From: Bacteroides cutis
GTDB lineage: Bacteria; Bacteroidota; Bacteroidia; Bacteroidales; Bacteroidaceae
Assembly (NCBI RefSeq): GCF_900241005.1
Contig: NZ_OEST01000006.1
Span: 1-64,000, forward strand
Direction: 5' to 3'
Length of the DNA: 64,000 nucleotides
Shown one piece after another: positions 56,542 through 64,000 of the stretch. The position numbers were made by a program, and so were the translations under genes. How positions within the stretch are numbered: position 1 is the stretch's first letter; the number at the start of each line of letters is the position of its first letter. A model generated the notes under the pieces. It was not told where the DNA came from, did not search any database, and was given only the letters and a program-made list of their open reading frames with translations.

Positions 56542-58053
56542 ATGAAAGTAAAATTCCTTTTATGTTTATTCCTCTTGTTGATGATGGCAGGAGGAATTTT
56601 TGCACAAGTGCAAATACCATCTGCATATCCTAAACGTGAATTTCGTGCTGCCTGGATTCAGGCAGTGAATGGACAGTTTCGTGGTATACCAACTGAGACC
56701 TTGAAACAAACATTGATAAACCAGTTAAATTCTTTACAGGGAGCGGGTATTAATGCCATCATCTTTCAAGTACGTCCTGAGGCGGATGCGCTCTACGCAT
56801 CCCAATATGAACCATGGAGCCGTTATTTGACTGGTGTGCAAGGTAAGATGCCCGAACCTTTTTGGGATCCGATGCAGTTTATGATTGAAGAATGTCATAA
56901 ACGGAACATGGAGTTTCATGCCTGGATAAATCCTTACCGGGTAAAAACCTCATTGAAGAATGAACTTGCTCCGACTCATGTTTACAGGGAACATCCCGAA
57001 TGGTTTGTGACGTATGGTAATCAGATTTATTTTGATCCGGCTTTGCCCGAGAGCCGTAATCATATCTGTAAAGTGATAACTGATATTGTATCCCGTTATG
57101 ACGTGGATGCTATTCACATGGACGATTATTTCTATCCTTATCCAATCAAAGGGACAGACTTCCCGGATGATGCCAGTTTTGCACGTTTTGGTGGCGGTTT
57201 TGCTAATAAAGCAGATTGGCGTCGCAGTAATGTGAATATATTGATCAAGAAGATACACGAAACTATTCGTGGACTGAAACCCTGGGTGAAGTTCGGTATT
57301 AGTCCTTTTGGTATTTATCGCAATGAAAAGAATGATCCGTTGGGCAGTAAGACCAACGGTTTGCAGAATTATGATGATCTGTATGCAGATGTGTTACTAT
57401 GGGCGCGAGAAGGTTGGATTGATTATAATATCCCCCAAATATACTGGCAGATAGGTCATCCGGCTGCCGATTATGAGACTTTGGTAAAGTGGTGGGCCAA
57501 GCATTCGGAAAATCGCCCTCTGTTCATCGGGCAGTCTGTGATGAATACGGTACAGAATGCTGATCCGCAAAATCCGTCGATTAACCAGCTTCCCCGTAAG
57601 ATGGCTCTGCAACGTGCTTATCAGACGATTGGAGGCAGTTGTCAGTGGCCTGCAAGTGCAGTGGTGGAAAATGTAGGTAACTACCGGAGTGCTTTGATTG
57701 CAGAGTATCATAAGTATCCGGCTCTTCCTCCTGTTTTTGATTTTATGGATAATGAAGCACCCGACAAGGTACGTAAGATGAAGCCGGTATGGACCGAGGA
57801 TGGATATATCTTATTCTGGACAGCACCGAAATATGATGACGAAATGAATCGTCCGGTACAGTATGTGGTGTATCGTTTTGCTTCAAAAGAGAAGGTGAAT
57901 ATAGATGATCCGTCGCATATTGTTGCTATCACACGCAATACTTTCTATAAATTACCGTACGATAACGGAAAAACCAAGTATCGCTATGTTGTGACGGCAT
58001 TAGACCGCTTGCATAATGAATCAAAATCAGTTGGGAAAAAGGTGAAATTATAG
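56542..58053 (+). CDS. GHL10 glycosidase-like secreted protein
   Basis: A 503-residue paralogue of the protein at 44878. Signal peptide ending GIFAQ, then the GHL10 barrel: EFRAAWIQAVNGQF, IIFQVRPEADALY, CHKRNMEFHAWINPYR, VDAIHMDDYFYPYP. The last 90 residues resemble a fibronectin type III domain (TAPKYDDEMNRPVQYVVYRF). Likely a periplasmic or surface hydrolase. It sits 21 nt after a sensor kinase gene and shares its transcript, which suggests they work in one pathway. Confidence 0.86.
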   Translation: MKVKFLLCLFLLLMMAGGIFAQVQIPSAYPKREFRAAWIQAVNGQFRGIPTETLKQTLINQLNSLQGAGINAIIFQVRPEADALYASQYEPWSRYLTGVQGKMPEPFWDPMQFMIEECHKRNMEFHAWINPYRVKTSLKNELAPTHVYREHPEWFVTYGNQIYFDPALPESRNHICKVITDIVSRYDVDAIHMDDYFYPYPIKGTDFPDDASFARFGGGFANKADWRRSNVNILIKKIHETIRGLKPWVKFGISPFGIYRNEKNDPLGSKTNGLQNYDDLYADVLLWAREGWIDYNIPQIYWQIGHPAADYETLVKWWAKHSENRPLFIGQSVMNTVQNADPQNPSINQLPRKMALQRAYQTIGGSCQWPASAVVENVGNYRSALIAEYHKYPALPPVFDFMDNEAPDKVRKMKPVWTEDGYILFWTAPKYDDEMNRPVQYVVYRFASKEKVNIDDPSHIVAITRNTFYKLPYDNGKTKYRYVVTALDRLHNESKSVGKKVKL

Positions 58054-58073
58054 ATATACACTCTTTATATGTT

Positions 58074-58137
58074 GGGGTTATACCCTTTGTTCCTTACTGT
58101 AATATAGTTAAGGGATAAAGGGTATAACTCTTTTTTA
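58074..58137. terminator. Terminator between the GHL10 and chromate transporter genes
   Basis: GGGGTTATACCCTTTGTTCCTTA pairs with TAAGGGATAAAGGGTATAACTC, followed by TTTTTT on the plus side. It ends just inside the convergent gene. Confidence 0.85.
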
Positions 58138-58683
58138 GTAGAGTATAAGTCCTGCAATTCCGCATATGATAATCATTAATATTGGATTGGCCTTGTATTT
58201 TTTCGTTCCAATAAAAACAACGAGAAAAATTATTACACTCATGATGAAAGAATAGAGGTCTTCCATAGGAGAATTGAAGTTTTCTGTATTCATCAATACC
58301 AATGCGGCAGATGCCAACAAGCCTACTACTGCCGGACGGAGTCCACTGAATACTGCTTCTACAGACGGATGTTTTTGATATCTCAGAAAAAACTTACTGA
58401 TGGTGAGCATCAGGATGAATGAGGGTAATACTACTGCAAAGGTAGCTACAACAGAACCCCATATACTTCCCGTTGCCGTGAAGCCTACATAGGTAGCGGA
58501 ATTGATGCCGATGGGACCCGGAGTCATTTGGCTGATAGCTACAATGTCTGTAAATTCCTGTGACGAGAGCCAGCCATAACGAGTGACTACTTCACCTTGT
58601 ATCATAGAAAGCATGGCGTATCCACCGCCAAAACCGAAAAGGCCGATTTTGAAGAAAGTATAGAATAATTGAAGGAATATCAT
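58135..58683 (-). CDS. Chromate transporter, second half-size subunit
   Basis: A 182-residue six-segment membrane protein of the CHR family. The motif FGFGGGYAMLSMIQGEVV near residue 15 and TPGPIGINSATYVG near 55 are the domain hallmarks. Full-length ChrA has two such domains in one chain; here they are two genes, 50 nt apart, the pattern known for short-chain CHR pairs. The transported anion could be chromate or a sulfate-like ion. Confidence 0.88.
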   Translation of the reverse strand: MIFLQLFYTFFKIGLFGFGGGYAMLSMIQGEVVTRYGWLSSQEFTDIVAISQMTPGPIGINSATYVGFTATGSIWGSVVATFAVVLPSFILMLTISKFFLRYQKHPSVEAVFSGLRPAVVGLLASAALVLMNTENFNSPMEDLYSFIMSVIIFLVVFIGTKKYKANPILMIIICGIAGLILY

Positions 58684-58733
58684 GATAAGTGATTAATGGT
58701 TAGTGATTGGTAATTTATCATTGACGGAACTCT

Positions 58734-59282
58734 TTATTTCTTGTCTTTCCGATGTTTCCAACGTCCGAAACAGTAACCGCCCGCTCCGGCAGCAATAATG
58801 ATCCAGATGGGGGAGAAGCCCAGTAACCAAATAAGCAAGGCAGAAATAACAGGTATCCAGATATTATAGCGATTGATCCGGGCTGATTTAGCCATGCTGA
58901 ATGTGGGGGCGGCAATCAAAGCAACCACCGCTGGACGTATACCTTTGAAAATACGTTCCACATAAACATTGTCCTTGAAGTTATGGAAAAACAGCGCTAT
59001 GGCAAGGATAATGAGAAAAGAAGGTAATATGGTACCTAAGGCAGTGATAATGCTTCCCCTCAATCCGCGTAGTCGATAACCGATAAAGATGGAAATGTTA
59101 ACAGCAAGGATACCTGGAGCCGATTGCGATATGGCAAGTAAATCGATAAAATCTTCCTGAGCTATCCACTTACGTTTGGTTACAATTTCATTCTCAATCA
59201 GCGGTACCATGGCGTAACCACCTCCAATAGTAAATGCTCCTATTTTGAAAAAAATGGAGAACGCTTCGATATACATATTCAT
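58734..59282 (-). CDS. Chromate transporter, first half-size subunit
   Basis: A 182-residue CHR-domain membrane protein, homologous to the one downstream. GAFTIGGGYAMVPLIENEIV and APGILAVNISIFIGYRLRG match its hallmarks, and a charged tail (GRWKHRKDKK) ends it. The start codon at 59282 overlaps the stop of the two-component sensor gene by four bases (ATGA), so translation is coupled. Confidence 0.88.
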   Translation of the reverse strand: MNMYIEAFSIFFKIGAFTIGGGYAMVPLIENEIVTKRKWIAQEDFIDLLAISQSAPGILAVNISIFIGYRLRGLRGSIITALGTILPSFLIILAIALFFHNFKDNVYVERIFKGIRPAVVALIAAPTFSMAKSARINRYNIWIPVISALLIWLLGFSPIWIIIAAGAGGYCFGRWKHRKDKK

Positions 59283-62200
59283 TTTTCTTCTTTTTCCTTT
59301 ACTTCTTCTGAATCTTGTTTACCATATTGACTCGGACTCATATTGAAATATTTCTTGAATACCTCACGGAAATATTTGGCGTCGTTGAAACCTGTCATTT
59401 CCGCAATCTCGGTGACTGTATGCTTTTGCTCTTTCAGCAGTTTGGCGGCATATTTCAAGCGGATAAAACGTATGTAGTCACTTGGTGCCTGGTCTGTTAA
59501 TGCTTTGAGTTTGGAGTAGAAGCTACTTCGACTCATATTTAGCAATTTGGCAAGCGTATCGACAGTGAAGTCGGAATTATCCATATTATCTTCTACGCTT
59601 TTCTTAATGGTTGCGATAAATTTCCATTCCTTATCCGAAGAACAGTTGATGCAATCGCTATGATTTTCATCATCGTCTAATTCCAAATTGGCATATTTAC
59701 GACGCAAGATGGCGCGATTTACCAAGAGGTTGGCTATAGTGGCACGAAGAATTCCGATATTGAACGGTTTCACAATGTATTCATCTGCACCAATTTGTAA
59801 TCCTTCGATAATGTTTTTATCTGTATTGAGGGCTGTGAGCAAGATGATAGGAATGTGGGAGGTAGTGATATCGCTCTTTATCACCTTACATAATTCATCA
59901 CCACACATTTCGGGCATCATGATATCAGAAATAATCAGGTCTGGGAAATATTCTTTCACAATGATGAGCGCATCTTTGCCGTTACTGCATATTTGTATAT
60001 TATATTCCTCAGAAAGGGAATTACGTAAGTAGTTACGTAATTCATCATTGTCCTCTACGATCAATATTTTCTGACGTTCTTCAGCTTCAAGAGTTTGCTG
60101 TTTCATGTTTTCGTAGATGCTACTGTCTGGCTGAGAAATACTGACTGGTACGCCAGCTTCCGAGTAAACCACTTTCTCACCCTTCAATGGAGGGCGCTGT
60201 ATAGCTTTACGATAATATTTCTCTGCTTTCGGGAACGTAACCTTCATATTGGAACCCTTACCTTCGGTACTGGTAAAACTCAATTTACCTTTGTGTATAC
60301 TTACGAGTTTACCTACCAAAAGCAATCCGATACCACTACCGGTAATCTTGGAATTGATAGCATTGCTACCTCTGAAATGTATCTTGAACAGTTTCTTTTG
60401 TTCAGATGCGGGAATACCGATACCGGTGTCCTTCACTTCAATACACCAGTTGTCCGAACTTTCGCCTGCATAGATATGTACACTTCCACCTTCAGGAGTA
60501 TATTTCAAGGCATTGGATATAAGATTTTTCAGAATTGAATCCATCTTATCCTTATCCAGCCAAACATTCAGATAACGGAAGTTCGTTTCATAAGTTAGAT
60601 TAATATGTTTTACATTGGCGTATGAACGGAAGGCATTGACAGTTTCTGTCATATAGGCATTCAATTCATATTCGGATATATAGAGACTGGATGTATATGT
60701 ATCGGCACGCTCAAAGTTGATTAAGTTTGTTGTCAAACGTAACAGGGCATTTACATTACGTAAGGAAGTATTGATATTATTACGTCCATTGTCGCTCAAT
60801 GTCTCGCGATCGGCAATTTCTTCCAAAGGAGCTTTGATAAGTGTCAATGGGGTACGGATATCGTGTGCAGTATTGATGAAGAACCGTATTTTCTCATCGG
60901 ATATTTTTCTTTGTTTACGCATTACAATAACGCGCAAAGTGATACTTGCAATCGCTATGATGATTATGGCGTATAGTAATAAAGCCCATATACTAAGCCA
61001 GATGGGTTGTTCAATGATGATAGTCATCGCACGTTCTTCCAGAATAATGCGGCGATCTTCATTGGAGATGGCACGTACACGCAATGTGTATTCGCCGGGG
61101 CTCAAATTCGTGAAACGGATAATGTTTTCCTGTCCCGGACGGCTCCATCCGTTGTAAAAACCTTCCAACTTCCAAGAATATAGAATGAGAGAAGGATAAT
61201 CATAGTTGATAGTCGAAACGTTTAAAGAAAATATATTCTGATTATATTTTAATTGTAAGGTTTTTGTTTCGTCTATATCCACCATTAATGGAGAACCGTT
61301 ATCTTTAGGATAAACGGTTTGGTAGAATACGCGGAGGTCACTGAAGATCATCTTAAACTTATAATCACGTGGTAATACCATGTTTTTATCAAATTCAATG
61401 GCACCGTCCGTGCTGCCAAAGATGATATTTCCATTTTTGCGTAATGTACCCGAAGCTGCACTGAAGTGATCTGATTTTAAACCTTGTTCCTTAGTCCAAT
61501 TGTGGAAAGTCTTTTCTGTAGGATTGAAACTGGATAAACCGTGTTCCGTGCTTAAGAATATATCTAGTTTCCCATCGGAGAGTATAGTATATATATTATT
61601 GGAAATAAGTGCACTGTTATCTTTATGGAAATGTTCAAACTTTTTAGTTTGAGGATTATAAATCAACAATCCCGAATTATTGGTTCCTATATATAATAAA
61701 CCCTTGGGTGATTGATATAAAGAATATATATAGATCGATTCTACCGGCATTGGGATATATTGATATTTGCCAGTTGATTTTTCTAATAAGTAAAGCCCAT
61801 TGGCAGTACCTATCCACATGTATTGGTCGTTCTTCTCAATGATTTCCGTAATTCCGTCCAATCCGGGAATATATTCTATTTTCTTATTTACGTAGTCTAT
61901 CTTTTTGAGATTATAATAGCCTCCCGACCATATATTCCCTTTATTATCTTTGGTAATGGCACGGATATATTTATCCGGACGGATATTTAGATTACTAAAT
62001 AAAGAAGGTGTAAAAAAGTCTACAGACAAATTCTTTTTATCTATTTCGTAGATACCGGAGCTGTAGCCTCCTACCCAAATGATACCAGGGCTTACCTCGC
62101 ATAGTGAAATAAATGTATGGTTTTGGTTGTGGTTATCCTTATTGAATACACTGAGGAAGGAATGCCATTGCTTTGTTTTTTCAACGTATAAACTTACTCC

Positions 62201-63310
62201 ATTATTAGTGGCATACCACATGTCACCATCAGTATCTTCCATGACGGCATTTACTTGGTCATTGATAAGCGACTGAGGATTTCCGATAGAATGTTTTATC
62301 CATTTATAATCGTTATATCGGTTATTTCGTACAGTAATGCCGATAGGATAGTTGGCCATCCAGATTCGTTGTTCATTATCAACATATATATCATTGATGG
62401 TATTGCCGTTCATGGCATTATAACGATTATAATCGGCTATAATATATGGTTCGCATTTATAGGTGTCTACATTCATTTTGTAAACTCCTGCGCCATCGGT
62501 GGCGATCAGTATCTCATTATCACCAAAGATACAGATACGGTTGATACTAATATCTTCCAAACCAGATTTCAGCATGACCGTGTGATGAAGGTTCAGGTCA
62601 TACACGAATATTCCTTTTTGAAACGTTCCAATAAATACTTTATTACTACCTTTATGGAAATAGAGTTCATTGATCTGGAATTGCAATGTATCAAGTTTGT
62701 CACAAGGACTGAGTGACAGAATATTATTCTTCAACTCTGCATAATGTATGCCGACATCTGTTCCAATAAAATAGTGTAAACTGTCTATCTGTACAATCTT
62801 TGTTATGTTTTCTTCAATAGCGTTTCGAATTACAATGGACTTGTCTGTTTTGCTATCATATAAGTATATGGCTTTATCATTGCATAACCATACGATATCG
62901 TTATTGTCGATATAACCGAAAGTGACAGGAGTATGACGGTTTTTGGATTCACTGTCGGGTAACTTATATACCAGTTGGAAGCGATCATGCTTATTCTCAT
63001 AACGAAACACGCGGCCTTTCTTGCCGATTTGCCATAATCTGTCTTGGGTATCTACATAGAGCCAATTTAAGTTCATCATGGAGTTGACTTCTTCTTCGCC
63101 ATCCATTAACTTGTACTGTTTGAAGTCTTTACCATTATAGCGATCGATCCCATCGTGTGTCAGAAACCACATGTAACCTTTGGGCCCCTTTTGAATTGCG
63201 TATACCCGTCTATTACTTAGTCCATCTTCTACACCAATATATTTATATGTCTGAGCGGTGCAAAAAAGTGAAGACAAAAGGTACACAAGAAAAATGAAAA
63301 ACTTTCTCAT
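59279..63310 (-). CDS. Hybrid two-component system sensor/regulator (HTCS)
   Basis: A 1343-residue one-protein signalling system. A signal peptide ends FCTAQ; residues 20-700 are Reg_prop beta-propeller repeats in the periplasm, then a Y_Y_Y domain and a transmembrane segment around residue 770-790. Inside: HisKA with His816 in AHDIRTPL, a HATPase domain (ALKYTPEGG, DTGIGI), a receiver domain with Asp1129 in ISDIMMPE and Lys in VKPF, and a C-terminal AraC HTH. HTCS proteins mostly sense glycans and switch on adjacent utilisation genes; none is here. It overlaps the chromate transporter gene. Promoter at 63370-63401. Confidence 0.93.
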   Translation of the reverse strand: MRKFFIFLVYLLSSLFCTAQTYKYIGVEDGLSNRRVYAIQKGPKGYMWFLTHDGIDRYNGKDFKQYKLMDGEEEVNSMMNLNWLYVDTQDRLWQIGKKGRVFRYENKHDRFQLVYKLPDSESKNRHTPVTFGYIDNNDIVWLCNDKAIYLYDSKTDKSIVIRNAIEENITKIVQIDSLHYFIGTDVGIHYAELKNNILSLSPCDKLDTLQFQINELYFHKGSNKVFIGTFQKGIFVYDLNLHHTVMLKSGLEDISINRICIFGDNEILIATDGAGVYKMNVDTYKCEPYIIADYNRYNAMNGNTINDIYVDNEQRIWMANYPIGITVRNNRYNDYKWIKHSIGNPQSLINDQVNAVMEDTDGDMWYATNNGVSLYVEKTKQWHSFLSVFNKDNHNQNHTFISLCEVSPGIIWVGGYSSGIYEIDKKNLSVDFFTPSLFSNLNIRPDKYIRAITKDNKGNIWSGGYYNLKKIDYVNKKIEYIPGLDGITEIIEKNDQYMWIGTANGLYLLEKSTGKYQYIPMPVESIYIYSLYQSPKGLLYIGTNNSGLLIYNPQTKKFEHFHKDNSALISNNIYTILSDGKLDIFLSTEHGLSSFNPTEKTFHNWTKEQGLKSDHFSAASGTLRKNGNIIFGSTDGAIEFDKNMVLPRDYKFKMIFSDLRVFYQTVYPKDNGSPLMVDIDETKTLQLKYNQNIFSLNVSTINYDYPSLILYSWKLEGFYNGWSRPGQENIIRFTNLSPGEYTLRVRAISNEDRRIILEERAMTIIIEQPIWLSIWALLLYAIIIIAIASITLRVIVMRKQRKISDEKIRFFINTAHDIRTPLTLIKAPLEEIADRETLSDNGRNNINTSLRNVNALLRLTTNLINFERADTYTSSLYISEYELNAYMTETVNAFRSYANVKHINLTYETNFRYLNVWLDKDKMDSILKNLISNALKYTPEGGSVHIYAGESSDNWCIEVKDTGIGIPASEQKKLFKIHFRGSNAINSKITGSGIGLLLVGKLVSIHKGKLSFTSTEGKGSNMKVTFPKAEKYYRKAIQRPPLKGEKVVYSEAGVPVSISQPDSSIYENMKQQTLEAEERQKILIVEDNDELRNYLRNSLSEEYNIQICSNGKDALIIVKEYFPDLIISDIMMPEMCGDELCKVIKSDITTSHIPIILLTALNTDKNIIEGLQIGADEYIVKPFNIGILRATIANLLVNRAILRRKYANLELDDDENHSDCINCSSDKEWKFIATIKKSVEDNMDNSDFTVDTLAKLLNMSRSSFYSKLKALTDQAPSDYIRFIRLKYAAKLLKEQKHTVTEIAEMTGFNDAKYFREVFKKYFNMSPSQYGKQDSEEVKEKEEK

Positions 63311-63369
63311 AAATAACCTATTTAGGGTTTGAATATGATGATAAATTCTGGGGGGACTAAAAATTAACA

Positions 63370-63401
63370 CAAAAGTAGTGAATTTGTTTATGATATGCAA
63401 A
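63370..63401 (-). promoter_or_regulatory. Promoter of the HTCS-chromate transporter operon
   Basis: Minus strand TTTG (63401-63398), 20 bases, TACTTTTG (63377-63370). The leader is about 53 nt before the ATG at 63310. Confidence 0.65.
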
Positions 63402-63432
63402 AAAAAATGGAGAATACGCAAGGAATAATAAG

Positions 63433-63470
63433 CAAAAACAGACGCGGATTATAGAAAAATCCGCGTCTGT
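63433..63470 (-). terminator. Terminator after purL
   Basis: ACAGACGCGGATT (63438-63450) and AATCCGCGTCTGT (63458-63470) pair perfectly; on the minus strand TTTTTGCTT follows. Confidence 0.88.
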
Positions 63471-63501
63471 AAGTTTCTGTGGAAAGTGATATAAAATGTT
63501 T

Positions 63502-64000
63502 TTATTTTTTCTTGTTTTCTACCCATTTACGTGCATTGACGAAGGCTTCTATCCACGGGGTAATCTGATCGGAATTTATACGATCTGCAGGATAATAAGC
63601 ATTCTGCCACGGGAAGATGGCACGTTCCAAGTGAGGCATCATTGCCAAGTGGCGTCCGTCGGCACTTGCTAAACCGGCTATTGAATAATCTGAACCATTG
63701 GGGTTGGCTGGATATTCGTCATAAGTGTATTTTAGTACAACGTTATACTTATCTTCATCGTAAGGCAGTGAGAACTTACCTTCTCCATGAGCTACCCAAA
63801 TACCCAATTTACTACCACTCAATGAACCAAACATTACACTACGGTTGGTAGGAACAGTAACGCTGAGGAAACGGGACTCAAACTTGTGGGAGTCGTTATG
63901 CAACATCTTGCCTTGTTTCTTTAGTTCAGGATTAATAAGATTGAGTTCCATCATCAATTGGCAACCATTGCAGACACCTAATGAAAGGGTATCTTCGCGG
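63502..64000 (-). CDS. purL: Phosphoribosylformylglycinamidine synthase, C-terminal part (cut by the window edge)
   Basis: The last 165 residues of the large FGAM synthase, a step of purine synthesis. This part is the glutamine amidotransferase domain: the nucleophile Cys is in GVCNGCQ, close to the right edge, and the His-x-Glu partners are in MMPHLERAIFPW. It also has HGEGKF and ends KWVENKKK. The sequence continues without a stop beyond 64000, so the gene is partial by the window, not broken. The full single-chain form is about 1230-1300 residues. Confidence 0.9.
   Translation of the reverse strand, partial: REDTLSLGVCNGCQLMMELNLINPELKKQGKMLHNDSHKFESRFLSVTVPTNRSVMFGSLSGSKLGIWVAHGEGKFSLPYDEDKYNVVLKYTYDEYPANPNGSDYSIAGLASADGRHLAMMPHLERAIFPWQNAYYPADRINSDQITPWIEAFVNARKWVENKKK

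Noticed and set aside
58135..59282. A chromate transporter gene broken into two by a frameshift
   Set aside because: Each half has its own start and stop, a full CHR domain with the hallmark motifs, and a 50-nt gap. This is the known two-gene form.

Overview
The window is a 64 kb piece of chromosome from a Bacteroides-type organism (Bacteroidales). Evidence: promoters match the genus pattern (-33 TTTG and -7 TAnnTTTG), start codons mostly lack Shine-Dalgarno sequences, there are many SpII lipoproteins, and typical genes are present: a hybrid two-component system protein with Reg_prop repeats, pyruvate:ferredoxin oxidoreductase, NVEALA and BF3164-type genes, and a DUF4988/GLUG surface lipoprotein. 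Species cannot be fixed from the sequence alone. Most of it is core chromosome; I see no complete insertion sequence, prophage, CRISPR array or tRNA gene.

Layout. 1-560: 5S rRNA (end of an rRNA operon) and a cysteine-rich lipoprotein. 560-7370: a leucine operon (leuA, leuC, leuD, a second isopropylmalate/citramalate-type synthase, a small membrane protein, leuB), preceded by what looks like a full transcription attenuator with an Ile/Leu-rich leader peptide. 7400-9275: cysK and a TPR protein. 9415-11226: recQ on the minus strand. 11500-25700, mostly plus strand: AraC-type HTH protein, dipeptidyl peptidase III, a possible AlkD-like protein, Fur-family regulator with purA, zinc metallopeptidase, hisS, an EFR1 ferredoxin protein, groES/groEL, a winged-helix protein, threonine aldolase and a cbpA/cbpM pair. 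25750-29383 (minus): acyl-CoA dehydrogenase with both ETF subunits. 29765-33167: a DUF362 lipoprotein, an exported DUF1893 protein and a diverged DXS-like transketolase.

33355-37413 (minus): a GC-rich collagen-like/GLUG lipoprotein and a C1B peptidase. 37508-43439: patatin phospholipase, small membrane protein, pyruvate:ferredoxin oxidoreductase and an AAA ATPase. 43602-51593: an ATP-grasp-like protein, a GHL10 glycosidase-like protein, a CstA-type transporter, a small membrane protein, a beta-barrel protein and uvrA. 51640-54330 is the least ordinary stretch: 22-bp tandem repeats followed by three adjacent damaged genes (BF3164-type lipoprotein, NVEALA protein, winged-helix regulator). 54559-58053: a TPR histidine kinase followed closely by a second GHL10 protein. 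58135-63310 (minus): a hybrid two-component sensor whose stop codon overlaps the first of two chromate-transporter genes. 63502 to the edge: the C-terminal end of purL.

The observations I rate highest are the leu attenuator, with a 9-nt leader segment exactly complementary to the terminator's 5' arm; an unannotated 39-codon gene divergent from hisS with its own promoter, operator-like palindrome and terminator; the decaying three-gene cassette at 52.2-54.3 kb; a DXS-like enzyme lacking two canonical active-site residues; and a ten-base G:C tract in the leader of the GLUG lipoprotein gene. All calls come from reading the sequence, with family assignment by recall; no database search was run.
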